Shown: one piece after another, positions 31,651-40,268 of the stretch | Layout: each line of letters starts with the position of its first letter | How positions within the stretch are numbered: position 1 is the stretch's first letter | Assembly: GCA_030426605.1 (NCBI GenBank) | Contig: JAUHXM010000015.1 | Location: forward strand, 1 to 44,946 | From: Phycisphaerae bacterium | Lineage (GTDB): Bacteria; Planctomycetota; Phycisphaerae; Phycisphaerales; UBA1924 | DNA length: 44,946 nt | Direction: 5' to 3' | Notes under the pieces: model-generated | Told to the model about the DNA's origin: nothing | The model's input: the letters and a program-made list of their open reading frames with translations, nothing else | The model's database searches: none | Position numbers and translations under genes: made by a program

Positions 31651-31681
31651 AACCTCATTGTAATGCAGCCCACCGCGCAGA

Positions 31682-32032
31682 TCACCGCACACGCCGCAGC
31701 GTGTACACCCGCTCGTTCCCGTTGACGGCGACGTCGATCACGTCCCACCCCAGCGAGGCGACGCGATTGAGGAAGTAGACCTGCCGGTTGGTCCCGCCGG
31801 ACACGGTGCGTCCGATCGTGGCGCTGCCGTCGCGGTCGTCGGCGTCGAGGGGGTTGCTGCCCAGGTCGAGCTTGAGGGTCTGCCCGGCGCGGAGGAGCAG
31901 GCCGCTCGATTCGGTCGTGTGCAGCTCGGCGTACTCGACCGCCGGGGTCGTCCGCGAGCCCGCCCCGAGGGCGAAGACGCACGCCAGCATGATCGTCGCG
32001 AGACCGGCCGTTCCCATCGTTCGTGCGCGCAT
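31682..32032 (-). CDS. Small exported hypothetical protein
   Basis: A protein of 116 aa. The signal peptide is RTMGTAGLATIMLACVFALGAGS. The mature part has LHTTESSGLLLRAGQTLKLDL and ends WDVIDVAVNGNERVYTLRRVR, a pattern of short beta strands. I do not recognise it. GGGAGG seven bases before ATG 32032 is a good ribosome site. It lies 31 bases before the 31650 start, so the two may share a transcript. The upstream gap carries palindromic repeats. Confidence 0.65.
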   Translation of the reverse strand: MRARTMGTAGLATIMLACVFALGAGSRTTPAVEYAELHTTESSGLLLRAGQTLKLDLGSNPLDADDRDGSATIGRTVSGGTNRQVYFLNRVASLGWDVIDVAVNGNERVYTLRRVR

Positions 32033-32128
32033 CGGGGCACCTCCCGATAACCCATCGGGATTTCGGACCCGGCGGTTGACGCCGACCCGGCCGATTTGAG
32101 TCAGAAGCAGGACCCGGGCTCTTGAGCG

Positions 32129-32210
32129 GGTGCCGTGGAGACGACGCAGTCTTCTCCACGCGATTGAGTCGCAGTCGTGGAGAAGCCGAAGACGGCGTCT
32201 CCACGGCACC
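32129..32210. repeat. Nested palindromic element
   Basis: The 15-bp outer arms GGTGCCGTGGAGACG (32129-32143) and their perfect complement (32196-32210) enclose a second perfect 10-bp pair, CTTCTCCACG (32151-32160) and CGTGGAGAAG (32176-32185). Each half can also fold alone (GTGGAGA with TCTCCAC). The GGTGCC/GGCACC ends and two-hairpin design match the units at 1666-1740 and 4333-4413, though the inner sequence differs. Confidence 0.75.
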
Positions 32211-32243
32211 AGGCGGATCCGACCGATTCGCGGAGGAAGCGGG

Positions 32244-32299
32244 GCCCGTCGCTGACGCTCCGGGCTATTCGACTCAGGTCTCAGGACTCAGGCCTCAGG
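32244..32299. repeat. REP-like imperfect palindrome and 14-bp tandem duplication
   Basis: GCCCG (32244-32248) pairs with CGGGC (32261-32265) around GTCGCTGACGCTC. Then ACTCAGGTCTCAGG (32272-32285) is repeated with one change at 32286-32299. Together with the element at 32129, the whole 277-base gap before mgtE is repeat material; I see no gene in it. Confidence 0.55.
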
Positions 32300-32309
32300 A
32301 CTTGGGCTT

Positions 32310-33701
<1,392 letters not shown>

Positions 33702-33706
33702 CCACT

Positions 33707-33712
33707 AGCCTA
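33707..33712 (-). promoter_or_regulatory. -10 hexamer TAGGCT, probable leaderless promoter (mgtE)
   Basis: On the minus strand TAGGCT ends 5 bases before GTG 33701; no Shine-Dalgarno and, as far as can be seen, no room for an Mg2+ riboswitch leader. Confidence 0.5.
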
Positions 33713-33848
33713 GCTACGGTCAGACGATCGACGAGCCGCCCGTGCCGCTGACCCGTCTTTCGGTCGTGCCCTCATGGGCGTCGTTGACAGCGCACCGACC
33801 CGCGGAAGGGTCAGCGGCAGAAGACCGATGCCGGACCCGGAGCCCGCC

Positions 33849-34958
33849 ATGCCAAGCCCGATCGCCCGCGTCGCCTTCGCCGCCCTCACCGCCGCCGCGG
33901 TTGCTCCTGCCGTCGCTTCCGAGCCTGACGGGCACCCGCCCCTGCGCATCGTCGTCATTGGGCTGACCCACGGGCACGTGCACGGCGTGCTCCACCACGC
34001 CCGGCAGCGCGACGAGATCGACCTCGTGGGCGTCTGGGACCCGAGCCGCGATCTGTTCGACCGGTTCAAGGGCCAGTACCAGCTCGACGACGCGGTCTAC
34101 TTCGACGACCTCGAAACGATGCTCGACGAGACGAAGCCGGACGCCGCGAGCGTGATGGGCTCGACGCTCGACCACCGCCCAGCCGTGGAGGCCTGCGCCC
34201 CACGCGGCGTGCACGTCATGGTCGAGAAACCCCTCGCGACGACCGTCGAGGATGCGCGCGCGATGGCTGACCTCGCCGAGCAGCACGGCGTGCACGTCCT
34301 CACGAACTTCGAGACGAGCTGGTACGCCTCCAACCGATACACCCACGATCGGATCGCGTCGGGGGCGATCGGCACCCTCCGGCGAGCCGTGTTCCGCCAC
34401 GGGCACAAGGGCCCGTGCGAGATCGGGTGCTCCGAGGAGTTCCTCGAATGGCTCACCGACCCGGAGGAGAACGGCGCGGGCGCACTCTTCGACTTCGGGT
34501 GCTACGGGGCGGTGCTGATGACCTGGTTCATGGACGGCGAGCGTCCCGAGTCGGTCAGCGCCACCACCCGCCGGCTCAAGCCCGGGGTCTATCCCGAGGT
34601 GGACGACGACGCGACGATCGTGCTGGCGTACCCGAGCGCGGTGGGCGTGATTCAGGCGTCGTGGGCGTGGACGCACGACGTGAAGGAGACCGACGTGTAC
34701 GCCGAGGGCGGGTCCGTGCACGCGGGGCGCTGGCGGCAGGTGGTCGAGCGGACGCCGGACGGCGGCCCGGTCGTGCGCGAGCTGCCGGCGATCCCTGACC
34801 CGATGGACAACGAGTGGAGCTACCTCCGTGCGCTCGTGCAGGGGCGGTGCGATGTGGACGCGCTGTCGAGCCTGGCGCTGAATCTGACGGCGGTGGAGAT
34901 CCTGGATGCCGCGCGCCGGTCGAGCGAATCGGGGCGAGCGGAACGTCTGAGCCGCTGA
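33849..34958 (+). CDS. Gfo/Idh/MocA family oxidoreductase with signal peptide
   Basis: An NAD(P)-dependent oxidoreductase-like protein of 369 aa. Residues 1-24 (IARVAFAALTAAAVAPAVAS) form a Sec-type signal peptide, so it is probably exported, as in many planctomycete members. The Rossmann part follows: LRIVVIGLTHGHVHG in place of GxGxxG, then GVHVMVEKPLATT, the conserved EKP that carries the catalytic or cofactor Lys. The C-terminal domain has GALFDFGCYGAVLMTWF and a long beta sheet with DDDATIVLAYPSAVGVIQASW. Substrate unknown; a sugar or cyclitol is usual. The start is ATG 33849; ATG 33828 is an alternative. Divergent from mgtE. Confidence 0.85.
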   Translation: MPSPIARVAFAALTAAAVAPAVASEPDGHPPLRIVVIGLTHGHVHGVLHHARQRDEIDLVGVWDPSRDLFDRFKGQYQLDDAVYFDDLETMLDETKPDAASVMGSTLDHRPAVEACAPRGVHVMVEKPLATTVEDARAMADLAEQHGVHVLTNFETSWYASNRYTHDRIASGAIGTLRRAVFRHGHKGPCEIGCSEEFLEWLTDPEENGAGALFDFGCYGAVLMTWFMDGERPESVSATTRRLKPGVYPEVDDDATIVLAYPSAVGVIQASWAWTHDVKETDVYAEGGSVHAGRWRQVVERTPDGGPVVRELPAIPDPMDNEWSYLRALVQGRCDVDALSSLALNLTAVEILDAARRSSESGRAERLSR

Positions 34959-35069
34959 ACACCCGGCCGCCGGGCGTCCGAGAACCTGCCCGGGCACGAT
35001 CCATGCTGAACGCGACGCGTCTCGCCGCCGATCCTGTGGTGTTCAGGGCACCGAGCGGAGGGTCGGCCG

Positions 35070-35543
35070 ATGCGTCAGCATGCACGCGCGTTCACACTCG
35101 TCGAGATCATCGTGATTGTCATCGTGCTGGGCATCCTGGCGGCGGTCGCGGTCCCGAAGTTTGTGGGTGCCCGTGAGGACACCGCGATGGCCGCGGCGGC
35201 GGAAGATCTCAAGGCGTTCGAGCTCGCCGTGGACATGTACGCCGCGAGCAACTCGGGTTACCCCGCCGAGGTCGCCCAGGCGACGGCGGCCCCCGAGCTC
35301 GCGCCGTACCTCAAAAACGACGCCGCGCTCACCAAAGCGTGCCCACTCGGCGGCGTGTACGACTACGACGCGCCCGCCGGCGGCAACCCCGGGTACATCT
35401 CCATCCACTCCATCACCAACAACGAGTTCGACATCACGGACATGCTCGCCCTCGATGACCACTTCGACGACGGCAATCTCTCCAGCGGTCGGTTCCAGGA
35501 AGTGAACGTCACCCACGTGCGCTTCCGCATCACGAACGACTAA
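35070..35543 (+). CDS. Type II secretion / type IV pilin-like protein (GspG-like), copy 1
   Basis: A pseudopilin of 157 aa. The N-terminus MRQHARAFTLVEIIVIVIVLGILAAVAVPKF is the prepilin signal, with peptidase cleavage before Phe-Thr-Leu-Val-Glu and Glu at position 5 of the mature protein. The ectodomain has REDTAMAAAAEDLKAFELAVDMYAASNSGYP, typical of GspG. GGAGGG seven bases before ATG 35070 is the ribosome site. The next gene, 28 bases on, is a paralogue, and no other secretion gene is near. A role as minor pilin or substrate-specific pseudopilin is inferred. Confidence 0.85.
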   Translation: MRQHARAFTLVEIIVIVIVLGILAAVAVPKFVGAREDTAMAAAAEDLKAFELAVDMYAASNSGYPAEVAQATAAPELAPYLKNDAALTKACPLGGVYDYDAPAGGNPGYISIHSITNNEFDITDMLALDDHFDDGNLSSGRFQEVNVTHVRFRITND

Positions 35544-35571
35544 CGGACCGCGCTGCCTGGCGGAGACCACC

Positions 35572-36039
35572 ATGCGCTGCAGAGCATTCACAATTGTTGA
35601 GATCATCGTTGTCGTGGTGGTGATCGGCATCCTCGCGGCGGTCGCGATCCCGCGCTTCGTCGGGGCGCGTGAGGACAGCGCCGTCGCCGCGGCGGCCGAA
35701 GACCTCAAGGCGATCGAGCTCGCGGTGGACATGTACTACGCGAAGCACGCGGCCTACCCGCCCGACGTGAACCGCACGCAGCAGGTGAGCCAGCTCACGC
35801 CCTACTTCAAGGCGGACAACCCGTTCGCCAAGCCCTGCCCGATCGGCGGCGTCTACGACTGGGAGGGCCCGCCCAGCTGGAGCCCGCCGCAGGTCGCGAT
35901 CCGCAAGAACGGCACGAACGTCTACTCCGACGCCGACGCGCTCGCGCTCGACCGGCATTTCGACGACGGCGACCTCACGACCGGGCGCTTCCGCCAGGAC
36001 GGCTCGCAACGGCTCACGTTCTACCTCGCCGCGGATTGA
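35572..36039 (+). CDS. Type II secretion / type IV pilin-like protein (GspG-like), copy 2
   Basis: A paralogue of the preceding pseudopilin, 155 aa. RAFTIVEIIVVVVVIGILAAVAIPRFVGAREDSAVAAAAEDLKA is nearly superposable on copy 1, while the last 60 residues differ (NGTNVYSDADALALDRHFDDGDL versus the first copy's DITDMLALDDHFDDGNL). Cys-Pro-Ile-Gly-Gly-Val-Tyr-Asp is shared with copy 1. GGAG six bases before ATG 35572 supports translation. The stop lies 19 bases inside the convergent SDR gene. Confidence 0.85.
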   Translation: MRCRAFTIVEIIVVVVVIGILAAVAIPRFVGAREDSAVAAAAEDLKAIELAVDMYYAKHAAYPPDVNRTQQVSQLTPYFKADNPFAKPCPIGGVYDWEGPPSWSPPQVAIRKNGTNVYSDADALALDRHFDDGDLTTGRFRQDGSQRLTFYLAAD

Positions 36040-37535
36040 GCCGCCGGCCGCGTTGCCGGTTCGTCGGCGGCCGACTCCGCCGCCCGCTTCATCCCCCGGA
36101 GCATGCCGCCGAAGACGAGCCCGTGCGCCGGCAACACCGCGTACCAGTAGAGAATCCCGAGGAGGCCTTTGGGCCGGAACCGCGCCGTCATGATGAGGCG
36201 TGAGCGGTCCTCGTCGAGGCGCTCGGTCTCGAGATCGAGCAGCGCCGTCCCGGGGAGCTTCATCTCGGCGCGCAGCGACAGGCGCCGATCCGGCTCGACA
36301 CCCACGACCCGCCAGAAGTCGAGCGCCTCGCCGAACTCGACGCGCTCGGGGTCACGCCGTCCGCGCCGGAGCCCCGGCCCGCCGACGAGTTTGTCCATCC
36401 AGCCGCGGATCCTCCAGAGCAGGTCGCCGGCGTACCAGCCGTGCCCGCCGCCGACGCGCGAGAACGCGCGGTACACCGCGTCGCAGCCGGCGTGCACGTC
36501 GATGGAGCGCCGATCGACGAACGTCGTGCCGCCGGCCCAGTCCGGGTCGCCCGGGATGGTTCCCGCGGCGGACCACCGCGTCTCGATCGCGCCGGCCCGT
36601 GTCTTGCCCAGCGCCCGTCGGATTGATTCACGGACGCCCAGGGGCTCGTGCGGCATGAGCGCCATCCCGGAGGGGTCCGTCACGACCACACGGTTGCGCA
36701 GGCCCTCGGCCAGCGGGCGAGCGATCGCGCTCGTCACCGGCGTCACCAAGCCGATCCAGAGCGAGCTGAGCCGCGGCGTGAGCACGGGCACCGGCACGAT
36801 AAGCCGGCGCGGCAGCCCGAGTTCCTCGGCCATGATCCGCATCAGGTGGCGGTATTCCATGATGTCCGGGCCGCCGATCTCAACCGCCCGGCCCGCGGTT
36901 TCTGGTGTCCGCAAGCACGCGACCAGCCAGTGCAGGACGTCGCGCACCGCGACGGGCTGCGATTCGGTGCGCACCCACTTGGGCGTCACCATCGCGGGCA
37001 GACGCTCGACGAGGTAGCGGAGGATCTCGAACGACGCCGATCCCGAGCCGATGATCATCGCCGCGCGCAACGTCGTGACGGGCACGCCGGCGGACGCGAG
37101 TTGCTCCTCGACCGCCCGCCGCGAGCTCAGGTGCTCGGAGAGGTCGTCGCCCAGCTCGCCGAGCCCGCCGAGGTAGATGATCCGCTCAACCCCCGCGCGC
37201 TCGGCGGCGCTCGAGAACGTCCGCGCCAGCTGGGCGTCTCGCTCGGCGTACGCCCCCTTGCTCGACTCCATCGAGTGCACGAGGTAATACGCGAACCGGC
37301 AGCCGCGCATCTGGTCGGCCAGCTCCTGCTCGTCGGCCATGTCCCCCCGCACCACCTCCACCCGCGGATCGATCCGCCAGGTGCGTGCGTCGAGCTTCCG
37401 CGGCGAGCGGGCCAAACACCGCACCGCGAACCCCTCGTCGAGGAGCCTGGGCGCCAGGCGCCCGCCGATGTACCCGGTGGCCCCGGTCAGGAACACACGC
37501 AGCGGCTCTCGCTCGGCGGCATCGGGCATGATCAA
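36021..37535 (-). CDS. NAD(P)-binding SDR-like protein fused to DUF2867
   Basis: A protein of 504 aa. The first 290 residues are an atypical short-chain dehydrogenase: FLTGATGYIGGRL nucleotide loop, LARSPRKL, YYLVHSM and YLGGLGELGDDLSEHLSSR. The last 190 residues match DUF2867 (DVHAGCDAVYRAFSRVGGGHGWYAGDLLWRIRG, then RPKGLLGILYWYAVLPAHGLVFGGMLRGM). This fusion is known in bacteria, but the reaction is not established. Start: GGGAGG is six bases from TTG 37535 and twelve from ATG 37529, so TTG is favoured. TTG follows the TGA of the 87-aa gene directly, so translation is probably coupled. Third gene of the 38020-36021 operon. Confidence 0.85.
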   Translation of the reverse strand: MIMPDAAEREPLRVFLTGATGYIGGRLAPRLLDEGFAVRCLARSPRKLDARTWRIDPRVEVVRGDMADEQELADQMRGCRFAYYLVHSMESSKGAYAERDAQLARTFSSAAERAGVERIIYLGGLGELGDDLSEHLSSRRAVEEQLASAGVPVTTLRAAMIIGSGSASFEILRYLVERLPAMVTPKWVRTESQPVAVRDVLHWLVACLRTPETAGRAVEIGGPDIMEYRHLMRIMAEELGLPRRLIVPVPVLTPRLSSLWIGLVTPVTSAIARPLAEGLRNRVVVTDPSGMALMPHEPLGVRESIRRALGKTRAGAIETRWSAAGTIPGDPDWAGGTTFVDRRSIDVHAGCDAVYRAFSRVGGGHGWYAGDLLWRIRGWMDKLVGGPGLRRGRRDPERVEFGEALDFWRVVGVEPDRRLSLRAEMKLPGTALLDLETERLDEDRSRLIMTARFRPKGLLGILYWYAVLPAHGLVFGGMLRGMKRAAESAADEPATRPAAQSAAR

Positions 37536-37799
37536 TCAAAGCCTCCCGCGGACACCGGCGACGGGCACGCCGAGCACACGCCGGAGCCGCCACTCACGGG
37601 CGCCCACGTCAATCCTGAGCACACGCCCCGCGTGCACACGCACCCGGACGTCAGCACGCTCCGCGATGCCGCGCAGGGCACCGGGCACGCGAGACGGTCT
37701 CGGCAGCCTCCGGAGATGGCGGACGGACGGCACCCGCACGATCAGCTCGGGCCCCCCGCCCTCGATGGAGCAGGGGTGCCCGTCGATCGTGGCGCACAC
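37536..37799 (-). CDS. Small basic protein, second gene of a short operon
   Basis: An open frame of 87 residues that I do not recognise. It begins at GTG 37799 (MCATIDGHPCSIEGGGPELIVRVPS), 14 bases after the stop of the 68-aa gene. It ends at TGA 37536-37538, immediately before the TTG of the SDR gene. The protein is short, with Arg-rich helix-like segments (RHLRRLPRPSRVPGALRGIAERADVRVRVHAGRV). The Shine-Dalgarno of the SDR gene lies within its last codons. No membrane segment. Its place between two other genes on one strand argues that it is real, but no other evidence does. Confidence 0.45.
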   Translation of the reverse strand: MCATIDGHPCSIEGGGPELIVRVPSVRHLRRLPRPSRVPGALRGIAERADVRVRVHAGRVLRIDVGAREWRLRRVLGVPVAGVRGRL

Positions 37800-37813
37800 G
37801 CGACCGCCCCACG

Positions 37814-38020
37814 TCAGTTTGGGGATTTGGCGCCATCTCGGGTCGTGATTGAAAGCGTGCCGTCGAGCACCCAGCTGGCGCTCTCGGCGTTGTCGCCGGT
37901 GCCGCTCGGGACGGAGACCCGCATGTCCTTGAAACCGTACGAGATCTCGGCGTTGCGCCCGGTCAGGCGGTCGTACAGGCCGATCGCGAGATCCGGCCAC
38001 GTCTTGGTCTGGTCGCTCAT
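37814..38020 (-). CDS. Small protein (68 aa), first gene of a short operon
   Basis: A 68-aa protein with no family I can name. AAAGGAGG six bases before ATG 38020 is the strongest ribosome site in the window, so high translation is expected. The sequence is polar with a helix (TWPDLAIGLYDRLTGRNAEISY) and a strand-rich end (SASWVLDGTLSITTRDG). It precedes the 87-aa gene and the SDR-DUF2867 gene on the same strand. The PIG-L gene ends 60 bases upstream of it and may also be in the transcript. Confidence 0.7.
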   Translation of the reverse strand: MSDQTKTWPDLAIGLYDRLTGRNAEISYGFKDMRVSVPSGTGDNAESASWVLDGTLSITTRDGAKSPN

Positions 38021-38080
38021 GGTGTGCCTCCTTTGTTGGCTCCAGGAGGCTTCGGGGGGCGCGGGAGGGCCGATTCAGAT

Positions 38081-38827
38081 TCAGAGCCCGACCAATCCGC
38101 CCAGCCCGCCGAGACCGACCGGCTCGGGCGACGCGAACGGCTCGGCGGCCGCCGTCCCGATCCGCGATCCGAAATAACTCGACGCGTGCTCGACCCACTC
38201 GAGCACGCGCCGGTTCTTCTCGGGCATCACGAACTGCGTGTCGTACGCCCGGATCGACGCGATCTTGCGCTCGACCAGCCCGGTGATGTCGATGCAGAAG
38301 TCCGGGCTTGGCGTCGTGCGCAGGTGTGTGCAGAAAAACCCGAAGTGCCACCTGGGGTAGATCGGGTCGCCGACCTCGAATTCACGCCCGTCCCATGCGC
38401 ACACGGGCGTGGGCATGTCGATCTTGGTGAGCTTCGCGTCGAACCGCGCGTCTCGCACGATGTGCGCCGTCGCGACGTGGTCCGGGTGCGCGTCGGGCAA
38501 TGCCGGGCTGAAGATGACCTCCGCCTGCCACGCCCGGATCACGCCCGCGATCAGGTGCCGGGCCTCGACCGTGTGCTCGACCGTCCGGTTGGGCAGCCCG
38601 AGGCAGAGACGATCGATCGAACCATCGGTGACGCCCTCGCGCAGCACATCGAGCGCCGCGAAGGCTTCTCGCTGGCGCGTGTCGTGGTCGCCGAAGGGCG
38701 TGGGCTCGCCGTCGGTCATGTCCACGAGCAGGACGTGGTGCCCCTGCAGCGCGAGCCGGGCGATGGTGCCGCCCATGCCGAGCTCTTGATCGTCGGGATG
38801 CGGGCCGAAGACGGCGACGCGGGCCAT
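38081..38827 (-). CDS. PIG-L/LmbE family deacetylase
   Basis: A zinc-dependent N-acetylglucosamine deacetylase-like protein of 248 aa, the usual size of the BshB1/LmbE family. The zinc and catalytic motif FGPHPDDQELGMGG opens the protein. DAHPDHVATAHIV holds the third His ligand, at about residue 125. LCLGLPNRT and PRWHFGFFCTH are conserved in the family. Substrate may be a GlcNAc-malate adduct (bacillithiol type) or another GlcNAc conjugate; no bsh genes are near. A Gly/Leu-rich end (PVGLGGLGGLVGL) is odd. TACGCT six bases before ATG 38827 points to a leaderless mRNA. Confidence 0.88.
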   Translation of the reverse strand: MARVAVFGPHPDDQELGMGGTIARLALQGHHVLLVDMTDGEPTPFGDHDTRQREAFAALDVLREGVTDGSIDRLCLGLPNRTVEHTVEARHLIAGVIRAWQAEVIFSPALPDAHPDHVATAHIVRDARFDAKLTKIDMPTPVCAWDGREFEVGDPIYPRWHFGFFCTHLRTTPSPDFCIDITGLVERKIASIRAYDTQFVMPEKNRRVLEWVEHASSYFGSRIGTAAAEPFASPEPVGLGGLGGLVGL

Positions 38828-38833
38828 GACGGG

Positions 38834-38839
38834 AGCGTA
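38834..38839 (-). promoter_or_regulatory. -10 hexamer TACGCT, probable leaderless promoter (PIG-L)
   Basis: On the minus strand TACGCT ends 6 bases before ATG 38827, between the PIG-L start and the stop of the low-GC gene at 38850. Confidence 0.55.
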
Positions 38840-38849
38840 GGGACCCCGG

Positions 38850-39797
38850 CTATCCTCGATCGTCATCACCGATACCGAGCGCCTTCATCAGCGCCTCTGG
38901 GAGATCGAGCTCGACACCCCCTCCGGCAACCTCGCTGATGCCAATCGCGTACCGCTTCTTTCCGAACGCCCAATAGATCTCGTCACTAATCGAGGCCGGT
39001 CCCTCATCGTGAATCGCGCGAGCCTGCTCGATCATCGCCGCGAGGGTGTCAGGTAGTTCGTCTTCAATCGGCGAAGCCAACATCAGGTCGCCCACCGGGA
39101 CTGCGAACAGGCATCCATGCGGCCCGTTGACCTCGGCGATCTCGTCGATCCAGATCATGCTGGAAGCGATCAAGCGGGTCTCGCCGGTCAGTACACAAAG
39201 CGGCGAACGAGAGGATTCGGCGAAACGCTCCCAGCGTGCCGTCGATCCGAGTTTGGCCCTGGTGTTCGAGATTGCTGCCTTGAGCAGCGATCGGTCGTCC
39301 ACGCCCCATCGCTCTGCACGCGACCGCAAACTCCAGGTCATGGCATTGTCGAATTGCGCTGCAACGAGCACCCGGGTTCGACCCGGCCCTTCCACCCAGA
39401 CCGCGCTCTCCCAGACGTCGTCGGTGTGCTCGTGTTGATTCAGCGCTCGAACGACGAGAAGCTCACGAGCCGATTCGTACGATTCCAACGACTGGTCTTG
39501 GGTGCCGGATTGACGAACCTGAGACACGATTGCCTCAAAGTGATCTGCGATGGCACGGGGCCATTGTTCGGGATCCATCGCTTGGCAGGCCTGGGCGATG
39601 TTGGTGAGGCCGAACCGCAAGGACTCGTACGTGCTCGTATCAAGCCCAGAAACGGGCGCTACGTTCCCGTCCGAGATGGTCGTCTTGATCCCTTGGCTGG
39701 CGAACCAGTTCGAAACGCACTTCTCGAAGTGAGCGCAGCTTTTTGCGTCCGCGAAGATACCCCGCGCCCATTCAGGCGGCCGTTTATTGAAGAACAT
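38850..39797 (-). CDS. Hypothetical protein of low GC content
   Basis: A protein of 315 aa that I do not recognise. No signal peptide or membrane helix is seen. The N-terminus (FFNKRPPEWARGIF) leads to a helical region, then a conserved-looking core (VLVAAQFDNAMTWSLRSRAERWGVDDRSLLKAA). The C-terminal part has DELPDTLAAMIEQARAIHDEGP and WAFGKKRYAIGISEVAGGGVEL. Base composition is clearly lower in GC than its neighbours. GAGG nine bases before ATG 39797 is weak support for the start. It follows the lipoprotein gene after 11 bases on the same strand. Confidence 0.65.
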   Translation of the reverse strand: MFFNKRPPEWARGIFADAKSCAHFEKCVSNWFASQGIKTTISDGNVAPVSGLDTSTYESLRFGLTNIAQACQAMDPEQWPRAIADHFEAIVSQVRQSGTQDQSLESYESARELLVVRALNQHEHTDDVWESAVWVEGPGRTRVLVAAQFDNAMTWSLRSRAERWGVDDRSLLKAAISNTRAKLGSTARWERFAESSRSPLCVLTGETRLIASSMIWIDEIAEVNGPHGCLFAVPVGDLMLASPIEDELPDTLAAMIEQARAIHDEGPASISDEIYWAFGKKRYAIGISEVAGGGVELDLPEALMKALGIGDDDRG

Positions 39798-39808
39798 GAT
39801 CTGGTGCC

Positions 39809-40249
39809 TCAGTTCATGTCATCCCGCACGAGTACGAACCCGTGCATCACGTCGTCCGCCGCGGCTTCGTACTGCACGAGCACCACGGGGTCGGGGTCCT
39901 GCTTTGCGAAGAACCCGCCGGCGCGGAAGGTGTCGCCGAACTCGTCCACGAAGTCGTAGAGATCCAGGTCCAGGCTCTCCCCGACGCCCAGCCCGTTCAC
40001 GGGATGGCTGAAGCGCCGGTTGACCCATAGGGTGCCGGGCCCGAACGAGCGGGCGGTCGTGTTCGTCATCCGAAGGCGCGTGCCCTCGCGGAAGACCTGG
40101 ATGTCGTGGACCCGCGACTGTCCGGGCTCGAACGGGTACGCACGCGGTTCGGGCCCTGCCTGGCCCGTCTTCACCGGGCCCGAGCACCCGCAGGCAAGCG
40201 AGATCGCGAGCAGACCCGCGAGCGAAACGATGGGGGAGGTTGATGGCAT
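39809..40249 (-). CDS. Small lipoprotein-like secreted protein
   Basis: A protein of 146 aa. The N-terminus SPIVSLAGLLAISLACGCSG is a signal peptide with Cys at 21 and 23. Either could be lipidated, though neither SLAC nor ACGC is an ideal lipobox. The mature part is short, with one beta-rich domain (IQVFREGTRLRMTNTTARSFGPGTLWVNRRFSHPVNGL). I recognise no family. It is divergent from the tRNA-dihydrouridine synthase gene with 19 bases between the two start codons. Confidence 0.7.
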   Translation of the reverse strand: MPSTSPIVSLAGLLAISLACGCSGPVKTGQAGPEPRAYPFEPGQSRVHDIQVFREGTRLRMTNTTARSFGPGTLWVNRRFSHPVNGLGVGESLDLDLYDFVDEFGDTFRAGGFFAKQDPDPVVLVQYEAAADDVMHGFVLVRDDMN

Positions 40250-40255
40250 CGCCCC

Positions 40256-40261
40256 TATCCT
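40256..40261 (+). promoter_or_regulatory. -10 hexamer TATCCT, probable leaderless promoter (dus)
   Basis: TATCCT ends 7 bases before ATG 40269 in a divergent gap of only 19 bases, which leaves no space for a conventional leader. Confidence 0.6.
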
Positions 40262-40268
40262 CGCGTGT

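Noticed and set aside
32033..32309. A possible Mg2+ riboswitch related to mgtE
   Set aside because: The repeats lie downstream of mgtE, which is on the minus strand, so they cannot be its leader. The mgtE start itself has a leaderless-type -10.
34814..35176. A plus-strand frame spanning the end of the oxidoreductase gene and the start of the first pseudopilin
   Set aside because: It overlaps both well-supported genes in another frame and has no motif.
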